Source: Armatimonadota bacterium
GTDB lineage: Bacteria; Armatimonadota; Zipacnadia; JAUWAU01
DNA: 64,000 nt
Direction of reading: 5' to 3'
NCBI GenBank assembly: GCA_030601885.1
Contig: JAUWAU010000027.1
Coordinates: 1 to 64,000 of the forward strand
Positions 52,574 through 60,484 of the stretch are shown piece by piece. Positions within the stretch are counted from its first letter, which is position 1; each line of letters starts with the position of its first letter. Below the pieces are notes generated by a model. It worked only from the letters and a program-made list of their open reading frames with translations, did not search any database and had not been told where the DNA came from. The translations under genes and the position numbers were made by a program.

Positions 52574-52617
52574 CCACGCGATGAGGGGCAGCCCGGGAAC
52601 TCCCCCAGCCAGCCGGG

Positions 52618-53649
52618 CTACGATGGGACGTCCGCTGGATCAAATGATAGCTCCCCCGCCTGCGGCAGCGGCTCGATGGTCATCTCCCAGGCGAACGACT
52701 CGCCGGCGGCGAGGGTGACGACGCCCTCGCGGGTGTTGAGGGAGTTCGGCCCGCCGAGCCAGGGCTCTGGGCAGAACAGACCGTCAAGCGGCTGGGCGTA
52801 GAAGACGAAGTAGAGGCGCGCGTCGGTCGGATCGAGTGCGCGCTGACTCACACGGAAGCCGAAGGCTCCCTCCTGCCACAGCTCCACGCAGGCATTGTCG
52901 GGCGGCACCGGCCCGAAAACCCCGTTGTGCAGTCGCTCCCAGCCTAGCCGGGCGCCGCGGCGCAGATCTAGCTCGAGCTCGCGCCCGGAGAACAACCCCG
53001 CCTCGGTCGTCTCTTGCTGCTTTTCGATGGGCCCCCAGATCAGGACGTCCTCGAAACGCCCGGCGCGGCCGAACGGCAGGCGGAAGCTCAGGTGATTGCC
53101 AATGGAGAACGGGAGGCCGTCGCTGCGGCTGTCGATGCGATACGTCATGCGCAGCGCGCCATCGGCCAGGAGGAAGCGGACGCTGAGGTCGAAGTCGAAC
53201 GGGTACTGCTCTCGCGTCTCGTCGTCGCTGCCTAGCGCGCAGACCACCGTCGCGCCACTGCTATCGGCCGTGTGTGATTGCAGCTCCCACGGCATGTGCA
53301 TGGCGAAGCCATGGCGCGGGATCTCCCACGTCTTCTCGTCCTGGACGTACGTGCAGATGCCGTCATAGTCTCCCGTGCGCTGCAGCTCCTGAAGGTGCTC
53401 CTCGGTGAAGTTTCGTCCGACGGCAGGCCACAGCGCCGGCGCGCGTCCGCGCCAGCCATGGTCCGGCTCCGTGAACTCGTTGGCCCGGTAGAGCGTTTCA
53501 ACCCAGTCCCCTTGGAACCGATGTCGCAGGCTGGAGAGCTCCGCTCCGCGAGCGGGGGCAACGGAGGCCTGGAGGCCGGCGTTCTCGTCACTGAGGCGCA
53601 CGAGGTCAGTGGACCCATCTATGGCGGTCGAGTACCGCACGATGCACAC
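52618..53649 (-). CDS. Aldose 1-epimerase (mutarotase)-like protein
   Basis: A 343-residue beta-sandwich protein of the galactose-mutarotase superfamily. Candidate catalytic residues are His in EIPRHGFAMHM and Glu in CPEPWLGGPNSLNTREG; RGAELSSLRHR near the N-terminus is typical of the LacX-like subgroup. It may interconvert sugar anomers or only bind them. The GTG start at 53649 lies one base after the stop of the upstream hydrolase gene, so the two are probably translationally coupled. Confidence 0.88.
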   Translation of the reverse strand: MCIVRYSTAIDGSTDLVRLSDENAGLQASVAPARGAELSSLRHRFQGDWVETLYRANEFTEPDHGWRGRAPALWPAVGRNFTEEHLQELQRTGDYDGICTYVQDEKTWEIPRHGFAMHMPWELQSHTADSSGATVVCALGSDDETREQYPFDFDLSVRFLLADGALRMTYRIDSRSDGLPFSIGNHLSFRLPFGRAGRFEDVLIWGPIEKQQETTEAGLFSGRELELDLRRGARLGWERLHNGVFGPVPPDNACVELWQEGAFGFRVSQRALDPTDARLYFVFYAQPLDGLFCPEPWLGGPNSLNTREGVVTLAAGESFAWEMTIEPLPQAGELSFDPADVPS

Positions 53650-53650
53650 C

Positions 53651-54448
53651 TCATTCCGGGTCGTCGTCGGCTGTCAATCCATGTTCCGCGAGATCGAACT
53701 TCATCCCGTCGCGAGCGGCGATGGTCTCGATGCCCAGCTCCTCGGTGAGCTGCTGCGCTAACTCCCGAGGCCGCGAGCGTATCATGGCCATTCCGAAGTG
53801 GGTGAGGATGGCCACTTTGGGCCGGATGCCGTCAATGAGCTGCCGAGCGTCGTTGAGGCACAGGTGCTGGATGGACGGGTTGCGAGGCGGCTCGAGCAGG
53901 ACGGTATTGATGATGAGCAACTCGGCTCGGTACGCCTCGATCAACTCGGGGAAGAAGGCCGTATCGGCGACGAGCGAGATATCCAGATCCGGCAGGTGGA
54001 GCTTCAGCCCGTAGGCGTCCACCGAGTGCTGGTGACGGATTGGCGTCGAGAACCGCAGCTCGCCGACCTGGTGCGATCCGCCCTCGCGCAGCTCCTCTAC
54101 CCGCTCCACGTAGTCCCGAACGTACTTAAACACGACGGGGTCATCGCCGATGGCATCCGGCGGCGCGAACAGGGCGCCGCGCTTGCGGTGGCCGCCGTCG
54201 GTCATGGCCTCCAGGATCGCATTCACGTCCCCGCTGTGGTCGAGGTGCTTGTGGGTGAGAACGACGGCGTCGAGCTTGCTCGGATCGAGCTTTGGCCGGC
54301 TGGCGAGGCACTTAACCAGCGCCCCGGGGCCTGGATCGACCAGCACATTGGCCCCGGCGAGGCAGTACCAGGTCCCGCCCGATGCACGCACTTGCCGGGC
54401 GACGACGAATCGCGCCCCAGCCGTCCCGACGAACTTGATGTAGTCCAT
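53651..54448 (-). CDS. Metallo-beta-lactamase-fold hydrolase, RNase Z-like
   Basis: A 265-residue protein. The metal motif H-x-H-x-D-H is in VLTHKHLDHSGDV; later ligands fit IRHQHSVDAYG, LVADTAF and AILTHFGMAM. The family includes tRNase Z, lipid and nucleotide phosphodiesterases; this specific subgroup has no assigned substrate. The ATG at 54448 is abutted by an inverted-repeat element, so no ordinary SD exists upstream (the 15 bases before ATG are CTGACCACTGACCACT-like). Translation may be weak or leaderless. Confidence 0.88.
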   Translation of the reverse strand: MDYIKFVGTAGARFVVARQVRASGGTWYCLAGANVLVDPGPGALVKCLASRPKLDPSKLDAVVLTHKHLDHSGDVNAILEAMTDGGHRKRGALFAPPDAIGDDPVVFKYVRDYVERVEELREGGSHQVGELRFSTPIRHQHSVDAYGLKLHLPDLDISLVADTAFFPELIEAYRAELLIINTVLLEPPRNPSIQHLCLNDARQLIDGIRPKVAILTHFGMAMIRSRPRELAQQLTEELGIETIAARDGMKFDLAEHGLTADDDPE

Positions 54449-54780
54449 AGTGGTCAGTGGTCAGTCGTCAGTGGTCAGCAATTAGTTGCCAGTCGTCAGT
54501 TGCCAGTTCTCAGCAGCGACACCATGCACTGCCCCGGCGGGGTCGATACCCACCACTCGCCCCAAGCCTCCGCCCACTACCCCGAAGATTCCGCCCGCCG
54601 GCCTACCCGTTGTAGCCGGAGCGGCTCGCTCCGGCGGCCCCCAGCTCCCCGCCGTGCCTATCTTCATCGTTTCCGGGTGGCGCACCTCGCCACGACGACT
54701 GCTTCGCCACGGACGGCGCATACGCCTCTTGGCCCGCCCCTGTCGTGAACTGACCACCGACCACTGACCACCGACCACTG
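54449..54780. repeat. CAGTGGTCAGTG-ended inverted-repeat element, copy 3, with nested palindrome
   Basis: The left arm (54449-54513) is a series of GTGGTCAGT / GTCGTCAGT units; the right arm (54747-54780) is inverted (ACTGACCACCGACCACTG). Total about 330 bp and non-coding. Inside is a perfect 9-bp palindrome GCCGGAGCG-GCT-CGCTCCGGC (54616-54636), apparently another small element. The remaining stretch to 54886 is the leader of the nitroreductase gene. Confidence 0.75.
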
Positions 54781-54886
54781 CCTTCGGGGCCGGGAGGAAT
54801 AGACCCGGGCCGTACGGAAGGTGCCAGTCCACGCGGAGCACCAGCTTTCGACTGCGTGCCCCTGGAAGGAGGCGTATCAGGTCATC

Positions 54887-55399
54887 ATGGATACGATACA
54901 GGCGATCATGGATCGACGGAGCGTGCGGAAGTACGAGAAAGCGCCGGTGAAAGACGAGGACCTGCGCACCATCCTCGAAGCCGGGCGCCAGGCGCCCTCG
55001 GGCGGCAATCGGCAGCCGTGGGAGTTCGTCGTCGTCACGGATGATGATCTCAAACAAAAGGTGGCCGAGGCGTGCAACGGACAGATGTGGGTGGCGGATG
55101 GGGGTGTCATCATCGCGGCCCTCGGCTTGCCCAAGGTGAGCGAGAAGTGGTGGGTGGTTGATCCGACCATAGCGCTGCAGAACATGATTCTCGCGGCAAC
55201 GGCGCTTGGCTATGGGACCTGCTGGATCGGGGCCTTCAAAGAGGATGCCGTCAAGAGCCTCCTCAATATCCCGGAAGACGTGCGGGTCATCTGCCTCACG
55301 CCCGTCGGCGCGCCCAGCTCGCAGCCGGCCGCCAAGCCGCGCAAGGAGCCGGCCGAGATCTTCCGCTTGAACAGCTACGACCAGCCATTTGAGCCTTGA
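54887..55399 (+). CDS. Nitroreductase-family flavoprotein
   Basis: A 170-residue FMN-dependent oxidoreductase. RRSVRKYEKAPV near the N-terminus is the FMN-phosphate-binding signature, followed by GRQAPSGGNRQPWEFVVV and ALQNMILAATALGYGTCWIGAF. Short single-domain members reduce nitro groups, quinones or flavins with NAD(P)H. AAGGAGG is 14 bases upstream of the ATG, longer than usual, but no other in-frame start fits. Confidence 0.92.
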   Translation: MDTIQAIMDRRSVRKYEKAPVKDEDLRTILEAGRQAPSGGNRQPWEFVVVTDDDLKQKVAEACNGQMWVADGGVIIAALGLPKVSEKWWVVDPTIALQNMILAATALGYGTCWIGAFKEDAVKSLLNIPEDVRVICLTPVGAPSSQPAAKPRKEPAEIFRLNSYDQPFEP

Positions 55400-55402
55400 A
55401 GG

Positions 55403-55414
55403 CAGTGGTCAGTG
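55403..55414. repeat. Partial CAGTGGTCAGTG arm
   Basis: A single CAGTGGTCAGTG, four bases after the nitroreductase stop, matches the arm unit of the elements at 31781, 49121 and 54449; no partner arm is close by. Confidence 0.5.
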
Positions 55415-55492
55415 TAAGGCCTTGCAACGTTGTGGGCCAGCGCCGAACGCCGGCGGCCGGTAATTGCTTTTGGTTGAGGGAGCGAGATACGG

Positions 55493-56242
55493 TTGGCAAA
55501 GCTCAAGTACGAAGAGATGCTGCCGCACGAGATCGTCGAGGCGCGAACGAAGTGCTCCGTCGCGTACGTTGCCATCGGGGGCGTGGAGTGGCACGGTCAG
55601 CATCTGTGCGTTGGGAACGACACGGTGAAGGCGAACGCGCTGGCCCTCAAATGCGCCGAAAAGGGCGGCGGGCTGGTGTTTCCGCCGCTGTTCTGGGGCG
55701 ATAACCGCGAGTCCCATCTCATGGAGGCAAACCACGACCCCGAGGGCAAGATCACCGAGCTCATGGGCCTGCCAGGATCGGCCTTCGCCCCGGGCTACAT
55801 GCAGCGATCGATATACCAGCAGGATCGGGCGTACATCGAGCTGCTCGTCCATATCCTGCGGCAGATCGAGAGCCTCGGCTTCAAGGTCATCGTCATACTT
55901 GCCGGCCACTACCCCCTGCTGAAGCATGCCAGGGCGGCAGTGGAGTGGTACAGCCTCGACGGCAAGGCGAAGGCCTGGGCCTGCACCGGGTACGAGCTGG
56001 TGCGCGACGAGATCCCGGATGCCGGCGATCACGCCGCGGCGTGGGAGACGTCGCTGCTCATGGCGCTGCGGCCGGACTGCGTGGACATGAGCCAGCTCCC
56101 CAAAGATCCGAACGTCAAACTCGTTGGCGTTGGCGGGCGCGACCCACGGGAGCATGCGTCACTGCAGTACGGCCAGCGCGGCGTCGAGCTCGTGGTGGAA
56201 CGCATCACGGCGCAGGCGACGGAGCTGCTGCCCGGCGCGTAG
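55493..56242 (+). CDS. Creatininase-family amidohydrolase
   Basis: A 249-residue metal-dependent amidohydrolase. Family ligands are visible: AIGGVEWHGQHL (Glu and His), VGNDTVKAN (Asp), ILAGHYPLLKHA (His) and HAAAWETSLLM (Glu). The family opens cyclic amides such as creatinine or formamides in cofactor synthesis; exact substrate unknown. The start is TTG at 55493 with AGGGAG ten bases upstream. The next gene on the strand is a metallo-beta-lactamase-fold hydrolase 69 bp away. Confidence 0.9.
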   Translation: MAKLKYEEMLPHEIVEARTKCSVAYVAIGGVEWHGQHLCVGNDTVKANALALKCAEKGGGLVFPPLFWGDNRESHLMEANHDPEGKITELMGLPGSAFAPGYMQRSIYQQDRAYIELLVHILRQIESLGFKVIVILAGHYPLLKHARAAVEWYSLDGKAKAWACTGYELVRDEIPDAGDHAAAWETSLLMALRPDCVDMSQLPKDPNVKLVGVGGRDPREHASLQYGQRGVELVVERITAQATELLPGA

Positions 56243-56260
56243 CGCAGAGTGCGAGCCGCC

Positions 56261-56284
56261 GAGAGCACAGAGCACACAGAGAAG
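56261..56284. repeat. Short direct GAGCACA repeat
   Basis: GAGAGCACAGAGCACACAGA is a low-complexity purine-rich segment in the gap between the creatininase and hydrolase genes, similar in style to widespread ACAGAG-type intergenic repeats. Confidence 0.35.
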
Positions 56285-56311
56285 CGACCAAAAGGACAAG
56301 AGGGGAGAGCC

Positions 56312-57079
56312 ATGTTCGAGGAGGGCAAAGTCAGCGAGATCGCTCCCGGCGTATTCGTGCGCCACGCCGTAGACAACTGCACGTGGGCTGTTTTGGACGA
56401 TTTCGTCGTCATCGTCGATGCACTTGAGCAAGCCCATCTGGCCGACGAAGTGCTCCGGCACATTCGCGAGACGACCGACAAGCCGCTCGGGTATCTGGTC
56501 AATACGCACTGGCACGGGGACCATGTCGCCTGCAACATTGCGTTTGCGGCGGCGGGGGCGACGGTCATTGCCCACGAATCAGCGGCGCCCGACAAGTCCG
56601 GCAAGGGCGATGGGAGACCGGACATCACCTTCGGCACATCGCTGAGCATCCGCGGAGGCGGACGCGCCGCCGAGCTCCACCATATGGGCGGCACGCACAC
56701 CCCCGGCGACATCGCCCTGTTCTTCCCCTGGGCCAAGGTGCTCGGCGTCGGCGACCTGTTCGGGTGGGGGCTGATTCCGCTCACTCAGATCACCGATGAG
56801 AGCGTTGCCAACCTGAAGCAGATCATGCAGCGGCTGCTGGACTTCGACGCCGAGGTCATCGTCCCGGGCCATGGGCCGACGGTAACGAGCGCGCACCTGC
56901 AGCGGTTCATGGAGTACTTCCAGACTCTCCTCCAGGAGGTGCCCGCCGCCCGGCGCGCGGGCAAGAGCCCCGAGCAGATCCAGGCGGAGATGCCCCGCCC
57001 CGACGACATGCTCGACTGGTGGCGCTTCGACTGGAAGCATCCGCATAACGTCGAGCAGATCGCGAGGCAGTGCGCGTAG
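56312..57079 (+). CDS. Metallo-beta-lactamase-fold hydrolase, SoxH-like
   Basis: A 255-residue protein. The metal motif is VNTHWHGDHVACN (H-x-H-x-D-H), with further ligands in MGGTHTPGDIA, VGDLFGWG and VPGHGPTV. The arrangement is that of the quinoprotein-relay/SoxH-like group rather than RNase Z. AGGGGAGAG upstream of the ATG supports the start. It may hydrolyse a small ester or thioester. A helical C-terminal tail (AARRAGKSPEQIQAEM) follows the catalytic domain. Confidence 0.9.
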   Translation: MFEEGKVSEIAPGVFVRHAVDNCTWAVLDDFVVIVDALEQAHLADEVLRHIRETTDKPLGYLVNTHWHGDHVACNIAFAAAGATVIAHESAAPDKSGKGDGRPDITFGTSLSIRGGGRAAELHHMGGTHTPGDIALFFPWAKVLGVGDLFGWGLIPLTQITDESVANLKQIMQRLLDFDAEVIVPGHGPTVTSAHLQRFMEYFQTLLQEVPAARRAGKSPEQIQAEMPRPDDMLDWWRFDWKHPHNVEQIARQCA

Positions 57080-57151
57080 GGAGAGCCGGCAGGAGTTGCA
57101 GCGGCGGTCCGGATCTTGACAGGGAGTCGCAGCCTGGGAGGCTGCGCCAGA

Positions 57152-58051
57152 CTACAGCGGCCGCCAGAAGTCGAGGAGATACTCGAAGCTCACGCCCATG
57201 GTGATGTAGTTGCTGGGCCAGCCGAAGATGCCGATCCGGTTGACGATGTTGGTGCGGTCCCAGATGATGGTGTTCCGCAGCTCGTAGCCCACCGACCGCA
57301 GCGCCTCCACCACCGCGATGTGAATCGTGACCCGCTCGTTCTCCCACCACATGTCCGGGACGTTTATGACGCAATGCGCCTTCGGCCGCAGGAGCGGCAG
57401 CAGTCCCTCGAAGATCCGCCCCATCTCCTCCGCGTAGCGTTCCAGCGGCAGCGTGCCCAGGTCGCGTTCGTCCTGGGAGTACTGCTCCACCCGCTGATAC
57501 TGGCGGTTGCGCCGGTCCGGGCCGCGTCGGGACTTGTTCTTGCGGGGGCGGTTCAGCAAGTTGGCGTATGGGGGCGAGGTGAGGATCAGGGAGACGGACT
57601 GCTCGGGCAAGTGCTTGGGGATGTTGCGCGCGTCGTCACAGATGGCCAACTGCTCGGAGTCGGCGAGGAGTTGCTGCTGACTCAGTCTTCGCTCGCACAG
57701 TTCGATGTAGCCTGGATGCAGGTCGAAGCCGACGGCGTTTCGGTCCGTATCGCGCGCCGAGACGAGGGTCGTCCCGCTGCCCACGAAGGGGTCGAGAACA
57801 AGTTCCCCCCTATGCGTGAACAGCTCGATGCAGCGCGTGGCGAGGGCGATGGGGTAAGTCGCCGGGTGGAGATCCTTGTCCCTGATGTCCCGGCCCTCGT
57901 AGTAGAACTGCCACACGCCGATCTGGGCCTTGAGCCACTCTTTGGGGCTCAGGCAGTTGATGTGCTTCGGAGGGCAGTCGCAGGTGCGGTCAGTGGAGAT
58001 GTCGAGCCGCTGCGGTTCGGCGCGGGTTGTGTTGGTTGATGTTTTGGACAT
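57152..58051 (-). CDS. Orphan DNA methyltransferase (N4/N6 type), copy 2
   Basis: A 299-residue methyltransferase with the same layout as the gene at 38370-39245: N-terminal LSPKEWLKAQ, HPATYPIALATRCIELF, SAM motif I LVLDPFVGSGTTLVSA, then catalytic motif IV LILTSPPYANLL. DERDLG follows in both. A longer basic insertion (RPRKNKSRRGPDRRNR) after motif IV distinguishes this copy and may contact DNA. The start MSKTSTNTT at 58051 is chosen; its SD is weak. No restriction gene is adjacent; the GH39-type gene lies 69 bp upstream on the same strand. Confidence 0.87.
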   Translation of the reverse strand: MSKTSTNTTRAEPQRLDISTDRTCDCPPKHINCLSPKEWLKAQIGVWQFYYEGRDIRDKDLHPATYPIALATRCIELFTHRGELVLDPFVGSGTTLVSARDTDRNAVGFDLHPGYIELCERRLSQQQLLADSEQLAICDDARNIPKHLPEQSVSLILTSPPYANLLNRPRKNKSRRGPDRRNRQYQRVEQYSQDERDLGTLPLERYAEEMGRIFEGLLPLLRPKAHCVINVPDMWWENERVTIHIAVVEALRSVGYELRNTIIWDRTNIVNRIGIFGWPSNYITMGVSFEYLLDFWRPL

Positions 58052-58120
58052 GGTGCGTTCCCGGCAAAGGCTGGCTGTCATGGACGCGAAAGGCAAAGGC
58101 GGCGGGGTACGGGCCCCCAC

Positions 58121-60238
58121 CTACAGTGTCGTCGGCGCGAGGAGGAGCAGGGACATGCTGTTGGTTGGCATGGAGAGCTTGAGCGTTAGGCCTCCGTTCT
58201 CGACGGGTACTTGCCGCTCGGGCTCGAGTGGTTGCAGCTCCTGGGCGCGCTTTATGGTTGCGATCTGCTCATCGGTGATCTCCTTCTCGCTCGGGCGCCC
58301 CTGGGCGATCCACGCCCCCCGCGAGTTGCAGTGCTGCGCGTCGATGCGATAGTGGCGCACGACAGCGCTCGTGCCGGCAAAGCGCAATCCACGGACCTGC
58401 ACCGTCACCTCGATCTCATCGTCCTCGGCCAACGGATGCTCATCGTTGCAGTTGTACACGACGACGGCAATCTCCTCGTCGCCATGGCAGGTGGCGAAGG
58501 CGCCGATGCGCTCGCCGAACCGCGGCCCGCTGACGGCGATGCGCCTGTCGCCGAGCATGGCGAGCATCTCGTAGGCCGCGAAGATGGGCTTCTTGAAGCG
58601 CGCGCCCCCGTGCGTCAGGGTCAGCCCGTGGGTGTACCGGTCGGGCTTCGGATCGAAATTGCAGTGCCCCGATATCCCCCAGAACACCAGCGGACCGATG
58701 GTGATCCCCTCGTTACGCAGGGCATACAGTCCGTCAATGTACTTCACCAGCGACGCCGCGCCGTAGCTCGTGAGGGCCTCGAGCTTGTGCAGGCCCATGC
58801 CGTACTCGTTCTGCTGCAGCTCGATGCCCTCCAGCTCCGGGTAGCTCTGCACGAGCGCCGCGATGCTGAGCGCCTTGGCAAACTGCGCCGGCGTGCCCGA
58901 GTAGCCGTGCCAGGAGACGAAATCGATGCGGGTGCCTGTCTGTCCTGTGGCGGCGTTCGTGCCTTTGGTGCAGTGGTCGAGCAGCGCCCGGACGAGGTCC
59001 TCAAACCCCGCGATGGCCGGTCCGCCGACGCGGATGCCCTCGTCGGCCGCCAGGGCGCCATCGACGAAGTAGTCGTACAGCGTGCAGAGGTCCTCGACGT
59101 GGTTCTCCTTCGTTCCGTGCCAGTACTTCCACCACAGGTCCGGCTCGTTCCAGATCTCCCACCACCACGTACGCACCTCGTCGCGTCCGTAGCGATCGAT
59201 GCAATGCTTGACCGTGGCGTACACCAGGTCGCGCCACTTGCGATAGTCCTTGGGTGGGCTGATGGAGCCGCCGCCGTAATTGCGCTTGCTCGGATCGGCG
59301 GCGAGGGCGTCCGGCATGAAGTCAGTCTCAATGATGGGCTTCAGACCAAGCTCGATGAAGCGGTCCAGCACCCGATCCAGGTGCCGGAAGTCGTAGCGCG
59401 GCGTGCCGTCGGCGTCCTCGGAGTAGATGCGGCAGCCGAAGGGTTGGTCGCTCCAGCCCGGCGTGCCGTCGGAGAACATGTTATGGCAGCGGATGTAGCG
59501 GAAGGGCCGGTGCCGCTCGATGTCCTCCCAGACATCCGCGAGCTCAGGATTGAAGGTCTCCGCGTACATGCCATCGTAGCCGATGCCGGCCCAGAAGTGA
59601 TCGCAGGGGCCGAGGTCGCGGGAGGCGTCGATGGTGATGACAGGAGCTGTATGCGCTGCACTGCTCTCCGCAGGCAAGGCTGCCTGCGCCACGCTCTCGG
59701 GGCCCGATTCGAGCTGGACATGATCCACCACAAACGCCTGCTTCCGCCCGACGCACTTGAACTCGATGCGGTTGAGCTTCCGCGGATCCAACGGCTGCTT
59801 CGGGCCCCACGGGCGGAAGGCGCCCCAGGGGAGGCTGTAGCGCTGCCAGCGCGGCGGGACGATGATGCTGCGTCGGTAGCGGCCGACGCCCTCGACGGTG
59901 ACGAAGAAGTCCACCAGCGCCCAGCTTCCCTCGCCCTTGAGCCACAGCACGATGCGGCGCGACGGCTGGATGGGTGGCGTGAGCTTGCGCCGAACCGTCT
60001 TCCAGCCGGTGTATCGATCGGTGAACTCGATCCGCCCGGCGCCTTCCCCCACGGCCGCATCGGCCACGGTCGTGAGCTTCGTCTCCTCGCGCCCGGCACG
60101 CCAGTCCGGGCCGATGCCGGCCTCGAAGTCCTCGATCACTTGCACCTCAGCACGAGTCGCGGGGGCCAACGCAAGCGCAATGGCAGCAACAGCGGCTGCG
60201 ACCGGCACACTTACCGGCGTACACGATGGGAGTGACAT
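58121..60238 (-). CDS. Secreted GH39-type glycoside hydrolase with N-terminal carbohydrate-binding-like domain
   Basis: A 705-residue protein. A signal peptide (residues 1-30, ending ATRA) is followed by a beta-sandwich domain (about 31-175, VIEDFEAGIGPDW ... NRIEFKCVGRK) resembling CBM11-like modules. The catalytic TIM barrel (about 190-560) carries the acid/base Glu in WWWEIWNEPDLWW and a candidate nucleophile Glu in IELQQNEYGMG, as in GH39 beta-xylosidases and iduronidases. A C-terminal beta domain closes the protein. The ATG at 60238 is favoured by GAGGGCGG upstream. Likely cleaves beta-xylosidic or related links outside the cell. Confidence 0.85.
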   Translation of the reverse strand: MSLPSCTPVSVPVAAAVAAIALALAPATRAEVQVIEDFEAGIGPDWRAGREETKLTTVADAAVGEGAGRIEFTDRYTGWKTVRRKLTPPIQPSRRIVLWLKGEGSWALVDFFVTVEGVGRYRRSIIVPPRWQRYSLPWGAFRPWGPKQPLDPRKLNRIEFKCVGRKQAFVVDHVQLESGPESVAQAALPAESSAAHTAPVITIDASRDLGPCDHFWAGIGYDGMYAETFNPELADVWEDIERHRPFRYIRCHNMFSDGTPGWSDQPFGCRIYSEDADGTPRYDFRHLDRVLDRFIELGLKPIIETDFMPDALAADPSKRNYGGGSISPPKDYRKWRDLVYATVKHCIDRYGRDEVRTWWWEIWNEPDLWWKYWHGTKENHVEDLCTLYDYFVDGALAADEGIRVGGPAIAGFEDLVRALLDHCTKGTNAATGQTGTRIDFVSWHGYSGTPAQFAKALSIAALVQSYPELEGIELQQNEYGMGLHKLEALTSYGAASLVKYIDGLYALRNEGITIGPLVFWGISGHCNFDPKPDRYTHGLTLTHGGARFKKPIFAAYEMLAMLGDRRIAVSGPRFGERIGAFATCHGDEEIAVVVYNCNDEHPLAEDDEIEVTVQVRGLRFAGTSAVVRHYRIDAQHCNSRGAWIAQGRPSEKEITDEQIATIKRAQELQPLEPERQVPVENGGLTLKLSMPTNSMSLLLLAPTTL

Positions 60239-60484
60239 GCCTGCCGCCCTCATGTCATATGGCTTACTACCCTTATGTATTCGCCACGCCCACGCGTCAT
60301 CCTTGCGCCGTGGGCGGATCACCAGCGGATGGTATGGCTAGCGCTTGAATCGCCAATGGTCAATGGACGCTGACCGGACATGCCGTCCGTGGGCCATGTG
60401 CACCCCGTGGAAAGAGGTGCCCTTCGCGCATCTGCACAAATAGACGACGCGGGAACACCGGGGGGCGAGATGGGGGGCATCTCA

